Notes: a model not told the origin generated them from the sequence alone. Positions 51,600 to 60,066 are shown, numbered from the stretch's first letter. The stretch: DNA of 64,000 nt from Variovorax sp. CF079 (GCF_900101545.1 NZ_FMZU01000017.1:124001-188000), one strand, 5' to 3'. Numbers and translations are program-made.

Positions 51600-52066
51600 C
51601 AGGCCGCTTCCGCGCTGCCGAGCAAGGCCTCCAGCTTCACCAGCGAGCCGGTCCAGCCGTGTTCGTGGCCTTCGCGCGCGGCCTCGTCGAAGAACTGCTC
51701 GTGGCGCAGCTCCAGCTCACAGCCGCGGCCCGAAGGCTCGATCAGCACCGTGACGCGCGATTCGCGCTCGGGCGTGCTGTGCCAGGCCCAGCTGAAGACC
51801 AGCTTGCGATTCGGAACGATCTCGTGGTAGACGCCGCCGACCTCGTGCCGCTCGCCGTTCGCTTCCAGCATCACCACGCGGAAGCGGCCGCCCACGCGCA
51901 GGTCGATCTCAGAGACCGGCACCGAGACGATCTCGGCCGGGCCGAACCACAGCTTTAGCGCTTGCGGGTCGGTCCACGCCCGCCAGACTTTGTCGGGCGC
52001 GACTTCGTAGTGCCGGCGGAGGGTGAGCGAGGGGCGTTCTTCGTCTCGGGTGGCAGGGCTCGCCAT
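51599..52066 (-). CDS. SRPBCC/AHSA1-type START-like protein
   Basis: 155 residues with the START-like fold of the AHSA1 group: LTLRRHYEVAPDKVWRAWTD at the N-terminus, LKLWFGPAEIVSVPVSEIDL, and EHGWTGSLVKLEALL at the C-terminus. Such proteins bind hydrophobic ligands; many are encoded beside ArsR genes and ECF42 sigma factors. AGGAG lies five bases before the ATG at 52066. The first 112 bases overlap the end of the ArsR gene in another frame. Confidence 0.88.
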   Translation of the reverse strand: MASPATRDEERPSLTLRRHYEVAPDKVWRAWTDPQALKLWFGPAEIVSVPVSEIDLRVGGRFRVVMLEANGERHEVGGVYHEIVPNRKLVFSWAWHSTPERESRVTVLIEPSGRGCELELRHEQFFDEAAREGHEHGWTGSLVKLEALLGSAEAA

Positions 52067-52404
52067 GCGGTCTCCTCTTGTTGGTACAGGAAGCGGGCCA
52101 GCGCATCGAGGCGCTCGGCCCAGAATTTTTCATAGCGGGACAACCACACGGCGGCCTCCTGCATGGGCTGAGGCGAGAGCTCGCAGCGCACGATGCGGCC
52201 CTCCTTCGTGCGGGAGACGAGCCCTGCGTTCTCGAGCACGCGCAGATGCTTCATGAAGCCGGTGAGCGACATGCCGTGCGGCTGCGCGAGTTCCGTGACG
52301 GTGAGGCCGCCGCCCTCCCCCAGCGTTTCGAGCACCGCGCGGCGCGTCGAATCGGACAGCGCGGCGAAGACGGCATCGAGGGTGTCTGCATCAGAGTGAA
52401 CCAT
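51955..52404 (-). CDS. ArsR-family regulator with extended C-terminus
   Basis: 149 residues. The winged helix is at about 5-95 (FAALSDSTRRAVLETLGEGG, LTVTELAQPHGMSLTGFMKH, LRVLENAGLVSRTKEGRIVR, LSRYEKFWAERLDAL). No metal-binding cysteines are seen, so it senses something other than metals. The family usually ends near residue 110; here about 37 basic residues follow, all encoded within the overlap with the SRPBCC gene. It probably controls this small operon, including the sigma factor. The ATG at 52404 lacks a clear ribosome site. Confidence 0.87.
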   Translation of the reverse strand: MVHSDADTLDAVFAALSDSTRRAVLETLGEGGGLTVTELAQPHGMSLTGFMKHLRVLENAGLVSRTKEGRIVRCELSPQPMQEAAVWLSRYEKFWAERLDALARFLYQQEETAWRALPPETKNAPRSPSAGTTKSRPTKSGGRGPTRKR

Positions 52405-52503
52405 GTGGTTGAGTTTCGAAGCGCGCGGCGCCGCTGTCAAGCCCGACGCGGGAACGCTTTATGCATATTGCGACGCAGCATCCCACCGCCACAAGGAGTT
52501 CCC

Positions 52504-52926
52504 ATGCTGGACCGCACCGACACGAAGTTCTCCCACGTGAAGCCCGGCGACACCGAGTACGTCTCGGGCGGATTGCGCGACTTCTTCCTGTACCGCGACC
52601 TGGGCATCGCCGAGGCCACGCACGGCAAGGTCATTGCGCACCTCGTCAAGGCCAACATGGCACCGGAAGCGGGCACCGGCTGGCACCGGCACGAGGCGGA
52701 GTTCCAGATCGTCATCATGGTGAAGGGCTGGGCCAGGTTCATGTACGAGGACCAGGAGACGCTGGTCGAGGCCGGCGACGTGGTGCACCAGCGCCCCGGC
52801 ATCCGGCACTACCTCTTCGACTACTCGCCCGACATGGAGTACCTCGAGATCGTCTCGCCGGCCGATTTCAAGAGCATCGATGTCGAGCCGGCCTGCGAGG
52901 TTCCCGCGCCGACGCCATGGAAGTAG
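52504..52926 (+). CDS. Cupin-domain protein
   Basis: 140 residues with one small beta-barrel cupin domain. The first cupin motif is visible as GTGWHRHEAEFQIVIMVKG (His, His, Glu metal ligands) and the second as GDVVHQRPGIRHYLFDY. It has no signal peptide. The ATG at 52504 follows AAGGAG by seven bases; the reading frame stays open far upstream but without a ribosome site. Function unknown; it precedes the GbsR gene by 57 bases and is probably separate from it because that gene has its own promoter. Confidence 0.87.
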   Translation: MLDRTDTKFSHVKPGDTEYVSGGLRDFFLYRDLGIAEATHGKVIAHLVKANMAPEAGTGWHRHEAEFQIVIMVKGWARFMYEDQETLVEAGDVVHQRPGIRHYLFDYSPDMEYLEIVSPADFKSIDVEPACEVPAPTPWK

Positions 52927-52936
52927 CGGCACGAGT

Positions 52937-52954
52937 TTTCAGTCTTTCTTGAAG
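52937..52954 (+). promoter_or_regulatory. Candidate GbsR operator, copy 2 (autoregulatory)
   Basis: TTTCAGTCTTTCTTGAAG matches the cydD palindrome TTTCAGTATTTACTGAAA at 14 of 18 positions. It overlaps the -35 (TTGAAG, 52949-52954) of a candidate promoter for the GbsR gene. Confidence 0.6.
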
Positions 52955-52977
52955 CTACAGCAATTCGGCGCGAAAAT
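52949..52977 (+). promoter_or_regulatory. Candidate promoter of the GbsR gene, leaderless
   Basis: TTGAAG (52949-52954), 17 bases, GAAAAT (52972-52977). The expected transcription start, about seven bases on, is the A of the ATG at 52984. No Shine-Dalgarno sequence precedes that ATG, which fits a leaderless mRNA. Confidence 0.45.
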
Positions 52978-52983
52978 GCGCCG

Positions 52984-53556
52984 ATGCCTTCTCCCCCCCT
53001 GCCCCCGCTCAACCGCCAGTTCGTCGCCCACTTCGGAGAGATGGGCAGCAAGTGGGGCATCAACCGCACCGTCGGCCAGATCTATGCGCTGATCTTCATC
53101 TCGCAGCGCGCGCTCAACGCGGACGAGATCGCCGAGATGCTGGAGTTCTCGCGTTCGAACGTGAGCATGGGCCTGAAGGAGCTGCAGGCCTGGCGGCTGG
53201 TGCAGCTGCGCCACCAGCCGGGCGACCGGCGCGAGTACTTCGAGGCGCCGGCCGACGTCTGGGAGATCTTCCGCGTGCTGGCCGAGGAACGGCGCCGCCG
53301 CGAGGTCGAGCCGACGCTCTCGATGCTGCGCATGGCGCTGCTCGAAGAACCCACGAGCGACGAGGAGCGCCACGCCCAGCAGCGCATGCGCGAGATGCAC
53401 GACCTGATCGACCGGCTCATGAAATGGTTCGACGATGTGCAGCGCCTGGCGCCCGAGACCGCAATGCAGCTGATGGGCATGGGCGCGACGGTGACCAAGG
53501 TGCTCACGCTCAAGGACCGCATCACCGGGGCAAAGGGCAAGAAGGCGGGGGCTTAG
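52984..53556 (+). CDS. GbsR/MarR-family transcriptional regulator
   Basis: 190 residues. The winged helix is at about 10-90 (FVAHFGEMGSKWGINRTVGQ, LNADEIAEMLEFSRSNVSMG, LKELQAWRLVQLRHQPGDRR), the GbsR form of the MarR fold. A long helical C-terminal part (about 95-180) is expected to mediate dimerisation. GbsR itself senses choline; here the neighbour is the cydDCABX operon, and the sequence before cydD recurs in this gene's own promoter. It converges with cydX across a 25-bp inverted repeat. The ligand is not inferable. Confidence 0.88.
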   Translation: MPSPPLPPLNRQFVAHFGEMGSKWGINRTVGQIYALIFISQRALNADEIAEMLEFSRSNVSMGLKELQAWRLVQLRHQPGDRREYFEAPADVWEIFRVLAEERRRREVEPTLSMLRMALLEEPTSDEERHAQQRMREMHDLIDRLMKWFDDVQRLAPETAMQLMGMGATVTKVLTLKDRITGAKGKKAGA

Positions 53557-53561
53557 GGTCG

Positions 53562-53628
53562 CGGCGGTGGGCGGTGTGCCCTTGGCCGGTGACTCAACGG
53601 CCAGCCAAGGGCACACCGCCCACCGCCG
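53562..53628. repeat. 25-bp perfect inverted repeat between gbsR-type gene and cydX
   Basis: The left arm (53562-53586) and right arm (53604-53628) are perfect complements, separated by 17 bases that can themselves pair partly (TGGCCG / CGGCCA). Each arm begins or ends with GGCGGTGGGCGG or its complement. No T-run follows on either side. The position between convergent genes suggests a two-way transcription barrier. Confidence 0.8.
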
Positions 53629-53653
53629 TGGACACGCTGCTGTCTTGCTCCCT

Positions 53654-53776
53654 CTAGGGCTTCTCGAGCTTGTCGCGCCGGATCGCCTCGTCGTCCATCA
53701 GCTCGTACCACATCGCATTGAGCACCGCGAAGGTCGCGGCGAGAGGGAGGCCCAGCAGCCAAGCGAAGTACCACAT
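53654..53776 (-). CDS. cydX: Cytochrome bd oxidase small subunit CydX
   Basis: 40 residues: MWYFAWLLGLPLAATFAVLN then AMWYELMDDEAIRRDKLEKP. The single membrane segment with the N-terminal MWYFAW and the following NAMWYE is diagnostic for CydX (CbdX), which stabilises the oxidase and its haems. It lies 20 bases after cydB, with AAGGAAC upstream of the ATG. Last gene of the cyd operon. Confidence 0.93.
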   Translation of the reverse strand: MWYFAWLLGLPLAATFAVLNAMWYELMDDEAIRRDKLEKP

Positions 53777-53796
53777 GGTTCGGTTCCTTTTGTTGA

Positions 53797-54951
53797 TCAG
53801 TACGCGTGACCGCGCTCATCCCTGATGGCATCGGCATCCACCTTGCCCCACAGCACCTTGTAGACCCAGCTGGTGTAGGCCACGATCAGCGGAATGAAGA
53901 TGGCCGTGACCACCAGCATGATGAACAGCGTCAGGTGGCTCGATGACGAATCCCACACCGTGAGACTGGCGCGCGGGTCGATCGACGACGGCAGGATGAA
54001 GGGGAACATCGAGGCACCGACGCTGAGGATGATGCCCACGATGCCGAGCGCGCTGGCGAGCAGCGTCAACACCTCGCGCCTCAGCCGCAGCCCGACGAAG
54101 GCCAGCAGCGCACCGGCCAGGCCCAGACCCGGCGCCGCCCACATCCACGGCCGCGCCGCATAGTTGGCGAACCATGCGCCCGGCTGCACTTCGACCATCT
54201 TGAGCAGCGGGTTGGACGGCCCGCCGGTCGGCAGCGCGCTCGTCACCCGGTAGCCGTCGACCCAGCTCCACAGCACATAGCCGGCCAGCGCATAGAGCAC
54301 CAGTGTGAGCAGCGCCGCGACGCTGCCGAAATCGCGCGCGCGATCGGCGACCGGCCCCTGCGTCTTCAGTTGCAGCCACGCGCTGCCGTGCATCACCAGC
54401 ATCGCGACCGACACCAGGCCGCACAGCAAGGCGAAGGGATTGAGCAGCCCGAAGAAGGAACCCTCGTAGAAGATGCGCATGTCCGGCGCGAGCCGGAAGG
54501 GCACGCCCTGCAGCACGTTGCCCATGGCCACGCCGAAGATCAGCGCGGGCACCAGGCCGGTGACGAACAGCGTCCAGTCCCAGCGCGTGCGCCAGCGCGC
54601 ATCGTCATTCTTGCTGCGGAACTTGAATGCCACGGGCCGCAAGATCAATGGCACGAGGATCGCGAACATCGCGAGGTAGAAGCCAGAGAAGGACACCGCG
54701 TAGAGCTGCGGCCAGGCCGCGAAGATCGCGCCGCCGCCGAGGATCAGCCACACCTGATTGCCCTCCCACACCGGGCCGACGCTGTTGATGATGACGCGGC
54801 GTTCGAGATCGTTGCGGCCGGCGAAGGGCAGCAGCATGTTGGCGCCGAGGTCGAAGCCGTCGGTCACGGCAAAGCCGATCAGGAGCACGCCGAGCAGCAG
54901 CCACCAGACCAGGCGCAGGGTTTCGTAGGAAATGAGTTCGTGCAGGATCAT
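53797..54951 (-). CDS. cydB: Cytochrome bd ubiquinol oxidase subunit II
   Basis: 384 residues, eight or nine membrane segments, the usual CydB length. The N-terminal LISYETLRLVWWLLLGVLLI and GFAVTDGFDLGANMLLPFAG, and GPVWEGNQVWLILGGGAIFA are the conserved family parts, including the acidic residues of the proton path. Together with CydA it forms the quinol:O2 oxidoreductase with high oxygen affinity. It follows cydA by 16 bases. Confidence 0.97.
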   Translation of the reverse strand: MILHELISYETLRLVWWLLLGVLLIGFAVTDGFDLGANMLLPFAGRNDLERRVIINSVGPVWEGNQVWLILGGGAIFAAWPQLYAVSFSGFYLAMFAILVPLILRPVAFKFRSKNDDARWRTRWDWTLFVTGLVPALIFGVAMGNVLQGVPFRLAPDMRIFYEGSFFGLLNPFALLCGLVSVAMLVMHGSAWLQLKTQGPVADRARDFGSVAALLTLVLYALAGYVLWSWVDGYRVTSALPTGGPSNPLLKMVEVQPGAWFANYAARPWMWAAPGLGLAGALLAFVGLRLRREVLTLLASALGIVGIILSVGASMFPFILPSSIDPRASLTVWDSSSSHLTLFIMLVVTAIFIPLIVAYTSWVYKVLWGKVDADAIRDERGHAY

Positions 54952-54967
54952 GTCGTGCTCCGTGAGG

Positions 54968-56584
54968 TCAATCTGCGGCGGCGAGAGGTGTGCGGGGCAG
55001 CGTGGCGGCCAGCTCGGGGTCGGCCTCGGCGCGATAGGCCGCGGGCGGCGGCACCGGATGTTCCTCGGGACCCTTGCGGATCGCCTTCAGCATCAGCTTC
55101 ATCTCGATCAGGAACAGCACGGTGTAGATCAGCGCGAAGCCCGCGATCGTGATCAGCAGCGTGGTGACGCCGAGGTTCGACACCGCCACCGCGGTCGGCA
55201 GCACGCCCTCGATCACCCAGGGCTGGCGGCCGACCTCGGCCACGATCCAGCCGCACTCGGCGGCGATCCACGGCAGCGGGATCGCGAACACCGCGAGCTT
55301 GAGCAGCCATGGATGCGCATCGAGCTTGCGCCGCGCCGAGAGCACGAAGAAGGTGGCGGTCAGCAGGATGAAGAACATGCCGAGCCCGACCATGATGCGG
55401 AAGGACCAGTACAGGGGCGCCACGGCCGGCACGGTGTCCAGCGCGGCCTTGGCGATCTGCTCCGGCGTGGCTTGCCGCGGGTCGTCGACGTAGCGCTTGA
55501 GCAGCAGCGCATAGCCCATTGCATGGCCGTTGGCCTCGAAGATCTTGCGCGCCGACTCCGGAACTTCGGTCTCGCTGCCGGCCGCGCGGATCTTCTGCAA
55601 GGCATCGTAGGCCGAGATGCCGACGCGGATGTTGAGCTCGGCGCGGTGCACGAGGTCGTCGATGCCCGGGATCTCGGTGGTGAGCGAGCGCGTGCCGATC
55701 AGCCCCATCACCGCGGGGATGTGGATCGCGTAGTGCGTCTCGCGCGTTTCCTGGTCGGGGAAGCCGAAGGCGGTGAAGGCGGCCGGCGCCGGCTCGGTCT
55801 TCCACATCGCTTCGATGGCGGCGAGCTTCATCTTCTGGTGCTCGGTCGAGAGGTAGCCGCTCTCGTCGCCCAGCACCACGACCGAGAGCGAGGCCGCGAG
55901 GCCGAAGGAGGCGGCCACCGTCATCGAGCGCTTGGCCAGCTGCAAGTGCCGCCCGCGCAGCAGGTACCAGGCCGACACGCCGAGCACGAAGATGGAAGCG
56001 ACCGTGTAGCCTGCCGACACCGTGTGCACGAACTTGGCCTGCGCCACCGGGTTGGTCAGCACGGCGAAGAAATCGGTCACTTCCATGCGCATGGTCTGCG
56101 GGTTGAAGGCCGCGCCCACCGGGTTCTGCATCCAGCCGTTGGCGATCAGGATCCACAGCGCCGAGAAGTTGGAGCCGATGGCCACCGCCCAGGTGGTGAC
56201 CAGGTGGCCGACCTTGGAGAGCTTGTCCCAGCCGAAGAAGAACAGGCCAACGAAAGTCGCCTCGAGGAAGAAGGCCATCAGCCCCTCGATGGCCAGCGGC
56301 GCGCCGAAGACGTCGCCCACGTAATGGCTGTAGTAGCTCCAGTTCATGCCGAACTGGAACTCCATCACGATGCCGGTGGCCACGCCCATCGCGAAGTTGA
56401 TGCCGAACAAGAGGCCCCAGAACTTCGTCATGTCGCGCCAGATGGTGCGGCCAGTCATGACGTAGACCGTCTCCATGATCGCGACGATCACCGCGAGGCC
56501 GATGGTCAGCGGCACGAACAGGAAGTGGTAGAGCGCCGTGAGCGCGAACTGCAAGCGTGAAAGTGCAACGATGTCGAGGTCCAT
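54968..56584 (-). CDS. cydA: Cytochrome bd ubiquinol oxidase subunit I
   Basis: 538 residues. Haem ligands are seen as His20 in LTALYHFLFVPL, His in AKFVHTVSAGYTVASIF and Met in YWSFRIMVGLGMFFILL. The quinol loop is GDESGYLSTEHQKMKLAAIE, followed by a Q-loop without the long C-terminal insert of E. coli, so this is the short Q-loop type. NWSYYSHYVGDVFGAPLAIE is another family hallmark. It oxidises ubiquinol and reduces oxygen under low aeration. It follows cydC by 37 bases. Confidence 0.97.
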   Translation of the reverse strand: MDLDIVALSRLQFALTALYHFLFVPLTIGLAVIVAIMETVYVMTGRTIWRDMTKFWGLLFGINFAMGVATGIVMEFQFGMNWSYYSHYVGDVFGAPLAIEGLMAFFLEATFVGLFFFGWDKLSKVGHLVTTWAVAIGSNFSALWILIANGWMQNPVGAAFNPQTMRMEVTDFFAVLTNPVAQAKFVHTVSAGYTVASIFVLGVSAWYLLRGRHLQLAKRSMTVAASFGLAASLSVVVLGDESGYLSTEHQKMKLAAIEAMWKTEPAPAAFTAFGFPDQETRETHYAIHIPAVMGLIGTRSLTTEIPGIDDLVHRAELNIRVGISAYDALQKIRAAGSETEVPESARKIFEANGHAMGYALLLKRYVDDPRQATPEQIAKAALDTVPAVAPLYWSFRIMVGLGMFFILLTATFFVLSARRKLDAHPWLLKLAVFAIPLPWIAAECGWIVAEVGRQPWVIEGVLPTAVAVSNLGVTTLLITIAGFALIYTVLFLIEMKLMLKAIRKGPEEHPVPPPAAYRAEADPELAATLPRTPLAAAD

Positions 56585-56621
56585 GGGGTTCCTTTCGTTT
56601 TCTTGTGGTCGGCGTGCGATC

Positions 56622-58313
56622 TCAGTCGGGCCGCAGTGCGCTCAGGGCGGCATCGAAGGCAGCGGTGCCGCGACGCAGGTCGGCCGTGATGCGGCCGGCC
56701 CGCATGCACAGCAGCCGGTCCGCCAGCGCGGCCTCGCGCCGCAGATGGGTCGCGATCAACAGGCTTCGTCCCGCGGCCTGAACGCGCAGGCGCTGCAGCA
56801 CATCGTGTGCGGTCGCAGTGTCCAGCGCTTCGGTGGGCTCGTCGAGCAGCCAAAAGGGTACGTTCCGCAGCAGCAGGCGCGCCAACGCGAGGCGTCGCGA
56901 CTGGCCGCCGGAAAGGCCCAGGCCGCCTTCGCCGAGCACGGTATCGAGGCCCCGGGCCATGGCGCGGACTTCGTCAGCCAGCCCTGCGGCGCGCAGCACC
57001 GCCCATAGCCGCGCCTCGTCGGCCGCCGGGTCGGCGAGCCGCAGGTTGTCGCGCAGGCTGTCGTGGAAGAGTTCGGTGCGCTGCGTCAGCAGGCAATGGT
57101 CTTGCGCGCGGAGTTCACCCTGCTGCGGCGCCAGTTCGCCCGCGATCGCCGCGAGCAGCGTCGACTTGCCTGCACCGCTCGCACCGATCAGCGCGACGCG
57201 CTCGCCCGCGGCCAGTGCCAGCGCGCCGAGCTGCAGCGCAGGCACGCGGCTGCCGGGGTGCGTCACGACGACATCCTTCAGTTGCAGCGCCAGGCCCTCA
57301 TCGGGCGCGGCGGGGCCATGCAGGGCCTTCGGCTCGGCCGCCATGCGCGGTGCCAGCCGCCGCGCCGCGAGCCAGCTGCGCCCGGCATCGAGCGCGCCGC
57401 GGCGCAAGGCAGCGAAGGGTTCAATGGCCGTCAGTGCCACCAGCAGCGCCAGTGCCGCGGCCGGCGCGCCGATCGCGCCCTCGTCCGCCAGCAGGCCCGC
57501 CGCCAGCAGCACCGCCGCCAGGGTCAGCGCGCCGGCCATGCCATAGGCCATGCCGGCGCCGGCTTCGAGCCGGTTCAGCACCAGGTCGGCCTTGGCCAGG
57601 TGGCGGTCGGCCGCGGCCAGCGCCTCGCGCTGCGCGTCGATGCGGCCCGCCATGACCAGTTCGGTCTGGCCGGCGACCAGGTCCACGGCGCGTGCGCGCA
57701 GGCTTTCCATCGCCTGGGCCCGCCGCACTGCGGCCGGCCGCGCACGCTGCGCCACCACCAGCGCGATGCCCCAGCCCGCGGCCAGCAACCAGAGCGCGAG
57801 CAACCCGCCCATCCAGGGATTCATGACGCCGAGCACCAGGCCCGCCAGCAGCGCCGCGCCGAGCGCCGCAGCGGCGGGCACCAGGAGGCGCAGGTAGAAG
57901 GATTCGAGCGCATCGATGTCCGCGGTCAATCGGAACAAGAGCCGTGCCGGCCGCGCCAGCAACTGGCGTGCGGCATCGGGCCGGGCCCAGCCGCGGAACA
58001 GGCGCACGCGCAGCGCGGCCAGAACGGCAAAGCTCGCGTCGTGCGTGATCAGCCGCTCGCCATAGCGCGATGCGGTGCGGCCCAGTGCCAGCAGGCGGAT
58101 GCCGGCCGAGGGCATGAAGACGTCGAAGACGATCGCGGTCGCGGCATGCAGGCCTGCGAGCGCGGTGGCGGTGATGAACCAGCCCGAGAGGCCAAGCAGC
58201 GCCATGCCCATCAGGACGGTGAGCGCCGCGAGGGCCGCGCCGAGCACGAGCCTGCGCGGCTCCGCGGCGACAAAGAGTCCCGCGACTGGACGAAGATCGC
58301 GCCACAGCTTCAT
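56622..58313 (-). CDS. cydC: Thiol reductant ABC exporter subunit CydC
   Basis: 563 residues: an N-terminal membrane domain of six segments (about 1-310, with LLGLSGWFITATALAGLHAA) and a C-terminal ATPase (Walker A IGASGAGKSTLLAAIAG, signature LSGGQSRRLALARLLLRN, Walker B FWLLDEPTEALDTATA). CydDC exports glutathione and cysteine to the periplasm and is needed to assemble bd oxidase haems. It overlaps the cydD stop by four bases. Confidence 0.95.
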   Translation of the reverse strand: MKLWRDLRPVAGLFVAAEPRRLVLGAALAALTVLMGMALLGLSGWFITATALAGLHAATAIVFDVFMPSAGIRLLALGRTASRYGERLITHDASFAVLAALRVRLFRGWARPDAARQLLARPARLLFRLTADIDALESFYLRLLVPAAAALGAALLAGLVLGVMNPWMGGLLALWLLAAGWGIALVVAQRARPAAVRRAQAMESLRARAVDLVAGQTELVMAGRIDAQREALAAADRHLAKADLVLNRLEAGAGMAYGMAGALTLAAVLLAAGLLADEGAIGAPAAALALLVALTAIEPFAALRRGALDAGRSWLAARRLAPRMAAEPKALHGPAAPDEGLALQLKDVVVTHPGSRVPALQLGALALAAGERVALIGASGAGKSTLLAAIAGELAPQQGELRAQDHCLLTQRTELFHDSLRDNLRLADPAADEARLWAVLRAAGLADEVRAMARGLDTVLGEGGLGLSGGQSRRLALARLLLRNVPFWLLDEPTEALDTATAHDVLQRLRVQAAGRSLLIATHLRREAALADRLLCMRAGRITADLRRGTAAFDAALSALRPD

Positions 58314-59992
58314 GCCGCTTCCTTCGCGGGCACGGCGTCGAGCCGGATCACGCGGTGCAAGCGCGCGGCCAGCACGGGATCGTGGGTCGCGGCGATCAGG
58401 GTCTTGCCGCGCGCGAGTTCGATCAGCGCATCGGCCACGCGCTCCGCGGTCTCGGTGTCGAGGTGCGCCGTGGGCTCGTCGACCAGCAGCAGGTCGGCCT
58501 CGGGATGCACGGCCAACCGCGCCAGTGCGAGGCGCGCCGCCTCGCCGCCCGACAACCCGCTGCCGCCCTCGCCCAGCGCCACGCTCGGGTGGGCCTGGGC
58601 CACGCGGTCCAACTGCGCGAACTGCATCGCGGCCTCGACCTGTTCCGAGTCCACGCCGGCGCGCCCCAGCGTCACGTTAGCCTGCACCGAGCCCGCGAAC
58701 ACGTGGGGCTTCTGGCCCATCCAGGCCATGCGCCGGCGCAGTGCGGCCACGGTCCGGTCCGAGAGCGGGACGCCGCCGATCGCGATCTCGCCCTGCCGCG
58801 CCGGCACCAGCCCGGCGATCAGGCAGAGCAAGGCCGTCTTGCCCGAGCCACTGGGCCCCATCAGCGCGACATGCTCGCCGGCGACGATGCGCAGGTCATA
58901 GTCCTCGAAGAAGGCGTCTTCGCTGGCATGGGAGAAATGCAGGCCATGCACATGCACCGAGGGCGCGCCGGCCGTGGCCTCGTCGCCGGCCGACAATTCG
59001 CTCTGCGCGCCGGGCAGCGCCACATCGGTGCGCGCGAGCCGGTCGAGCGCATCGAGCGCCGCCTCGCCGGCTGCGCGGTCGTGCCAGACCGCCGACAGCT
59101 CGCGCAGCGGCTCGAAGAAAGCCGGCGCCAGCAGCAGCACGAACATGCCCTCGCCCAGGCTCAGGCGCCGGCCCCAGGTGCCGAACTCGAAGGTGCCGAG
59201 CAGATGGAAACCGACATAGGCCGCGACCATCGCCACGCCCAGCGCCGAGAACAGCTCCAGCACGGCCGACGACAGGAAGGCGATGCGCAACACCGCCATG
59301 GTGCGCCGTCGCAGCGCCTCGGCCGCTTCGCCGAGCCTGAGCGCAGTGGCGGCTATCGCACCGAGCGCACGCAAGGTGGGAAGGCCGCGCAGCCGGTCGA
59401 GCAGGAAGGCATTCATGCCCCCCGTTTCCACCAGCTGCGCCTCGCTCGCGGCCCGCGCGCGCCAGCCCACGATGGCCATGAAGAATGGGATCAGCGGCGC
59501 CGCGACCAGCAGCACCAATGCCGCCACCCACGAGAAGCCGGCCACCACCGGCAGGATCGCGAGCGGCACGACCATCGCGCGCCAGCGCGCCGGGCCGTAG
59601 CGCACCAGGTACGGCACCACCGCCTCCGCCTGCTCCGCGATCACGCTGGCCGCGAGCCCCGAGGCCGGACGCGCACGGTCCAGCGGCGAACGTGCCGCCA
59701 GTGCGACAGCGACCCGTGCGCGCAGTTCCGACAGCGCCGCTCGCGCGCCGGTAAAGACGCGGCGCGCCCCCCAGGCCTCGCAGACAACGCGCAGCAGCCC
59801 GAGCAGCACGATCCCGCCTGCGGGCCACAGCACCGCCGCCAAGCCCGTGCCCGCCGCCAGGCCCTCGACGGCCCAGGCCAGCAAGGCCGCCTGCGGCAGC
59901 CACAGCAGCGCGGCAGCACCTTGAACGAAGGCGGCGAGCCTTGGCGGGTCCAGGGATCGCAAGCCGGCGAGCGAGGGTGCGTGAGGCTGCAT
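58310..59992 (-). CDS. cydD: Thiol reductant ABC exporter subunit CydD
   Basis: 560 residues from the ATG at 59992; a TTG at 60010 would add six residues. The membrane domain (about 20-310) is followed by an ATPase with Walker A LMGPSGSGKTALLCLIAG, signature LSGGEAARLALARLAV, and Walker B LLLVDEPTAHLDTETA. First gene of cydDCABX, which differs from the split cydAB and cydDC loci of E. coli. Neither start has a good ribosome site. A promoter and an 18-base palindrome lie just upstream. Confidence 0.94.
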   Translation of the reverse strand: MQPHAPSLAGLRSLDPPRLAAFVQGAAALLWLPQAALLAWAVEGLAAGTGLAAVLWPAGGIVLLGLLRVVCEAWGARRVFTGARAALSELRARVAVALAARSPLDRARPASGLAASVIAEQAEAVVPYLVRYGPARWRAMVVPLAILPVVAGFSWVAALVLLVAAPLIPFFMAIVGWRARAASEAQLVETGGMNAFLLDRLRGLPTLRALGAIAATALRLGEAAEALRRRTMAVLRIAFLSSAVLELFSALGVAMVAAYVGFHLLGTFEFGTWGRRLSLGEGMFVLLLAPAFFEPLRELSAVWHDRAAGEAALDALDRLARTDVALPGAQSELSAGDEATAGAPSVHVHGLHFSHASEDAFFEDYDLRIVAGEHVALMGPSGSGKTALLCLIAGLVPARQGEIAIGGVPLSDRTVAALRRRMAWMGQKPHVFAGSVQANVTLGRAGVDSEQVEAAMQFAQLDRVAQAHPSVALGEGGSGLSGGEAARLALARLAVHPEADLLLVDEPTAHLDTETAERVADALIELARGKTLIAATHDPVLAARLHRVIRLDAVPAKEAA

Positions 59993-60010
59993 TTTGCTGA
60001 ATTCGTGCAA

Positions 60011-60028
60011 TTTCAGTATTTACTGAAA
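60011..60028 (-). promoter_or_regulatory. Operator palindrome upstream of cydD
   Basis: TTTCAGTATTTACTGAAA is a perfect 8-bp inverted repeat with a two-base centre. It lies at the expected transcription start of the cyd operon, where a bound protein would block transcription. A 14/18 match lies in the GbsR-type gene promoter at 52937-52954. Confidence 0.7.
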
Positions 60029-60036
60029 GTTCCACA

Positions 60037-60066
60037 ATGATAGCGGATGTGACACGGCACGGGCAA
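60037..60066 (-). promoter_or_regulatory. Candidate sigma-70 promoter of cydDCABX
   Basis: On the minus strand: TTGCCC (60066-60061), 18 bases, TATCAT (60042-60037). The -10 matches consensus at five of six positions, the -35 at four. The start point would fall near 60030, immediately before the operator palindrome. Confidence 0.5.

Noticed and set aside
53557..53650. Standard rho-independent terminator at the 25-bp repeat
   Set aside because: No T-run on either strand after the stem; it is reported as an inverted repeat instead.
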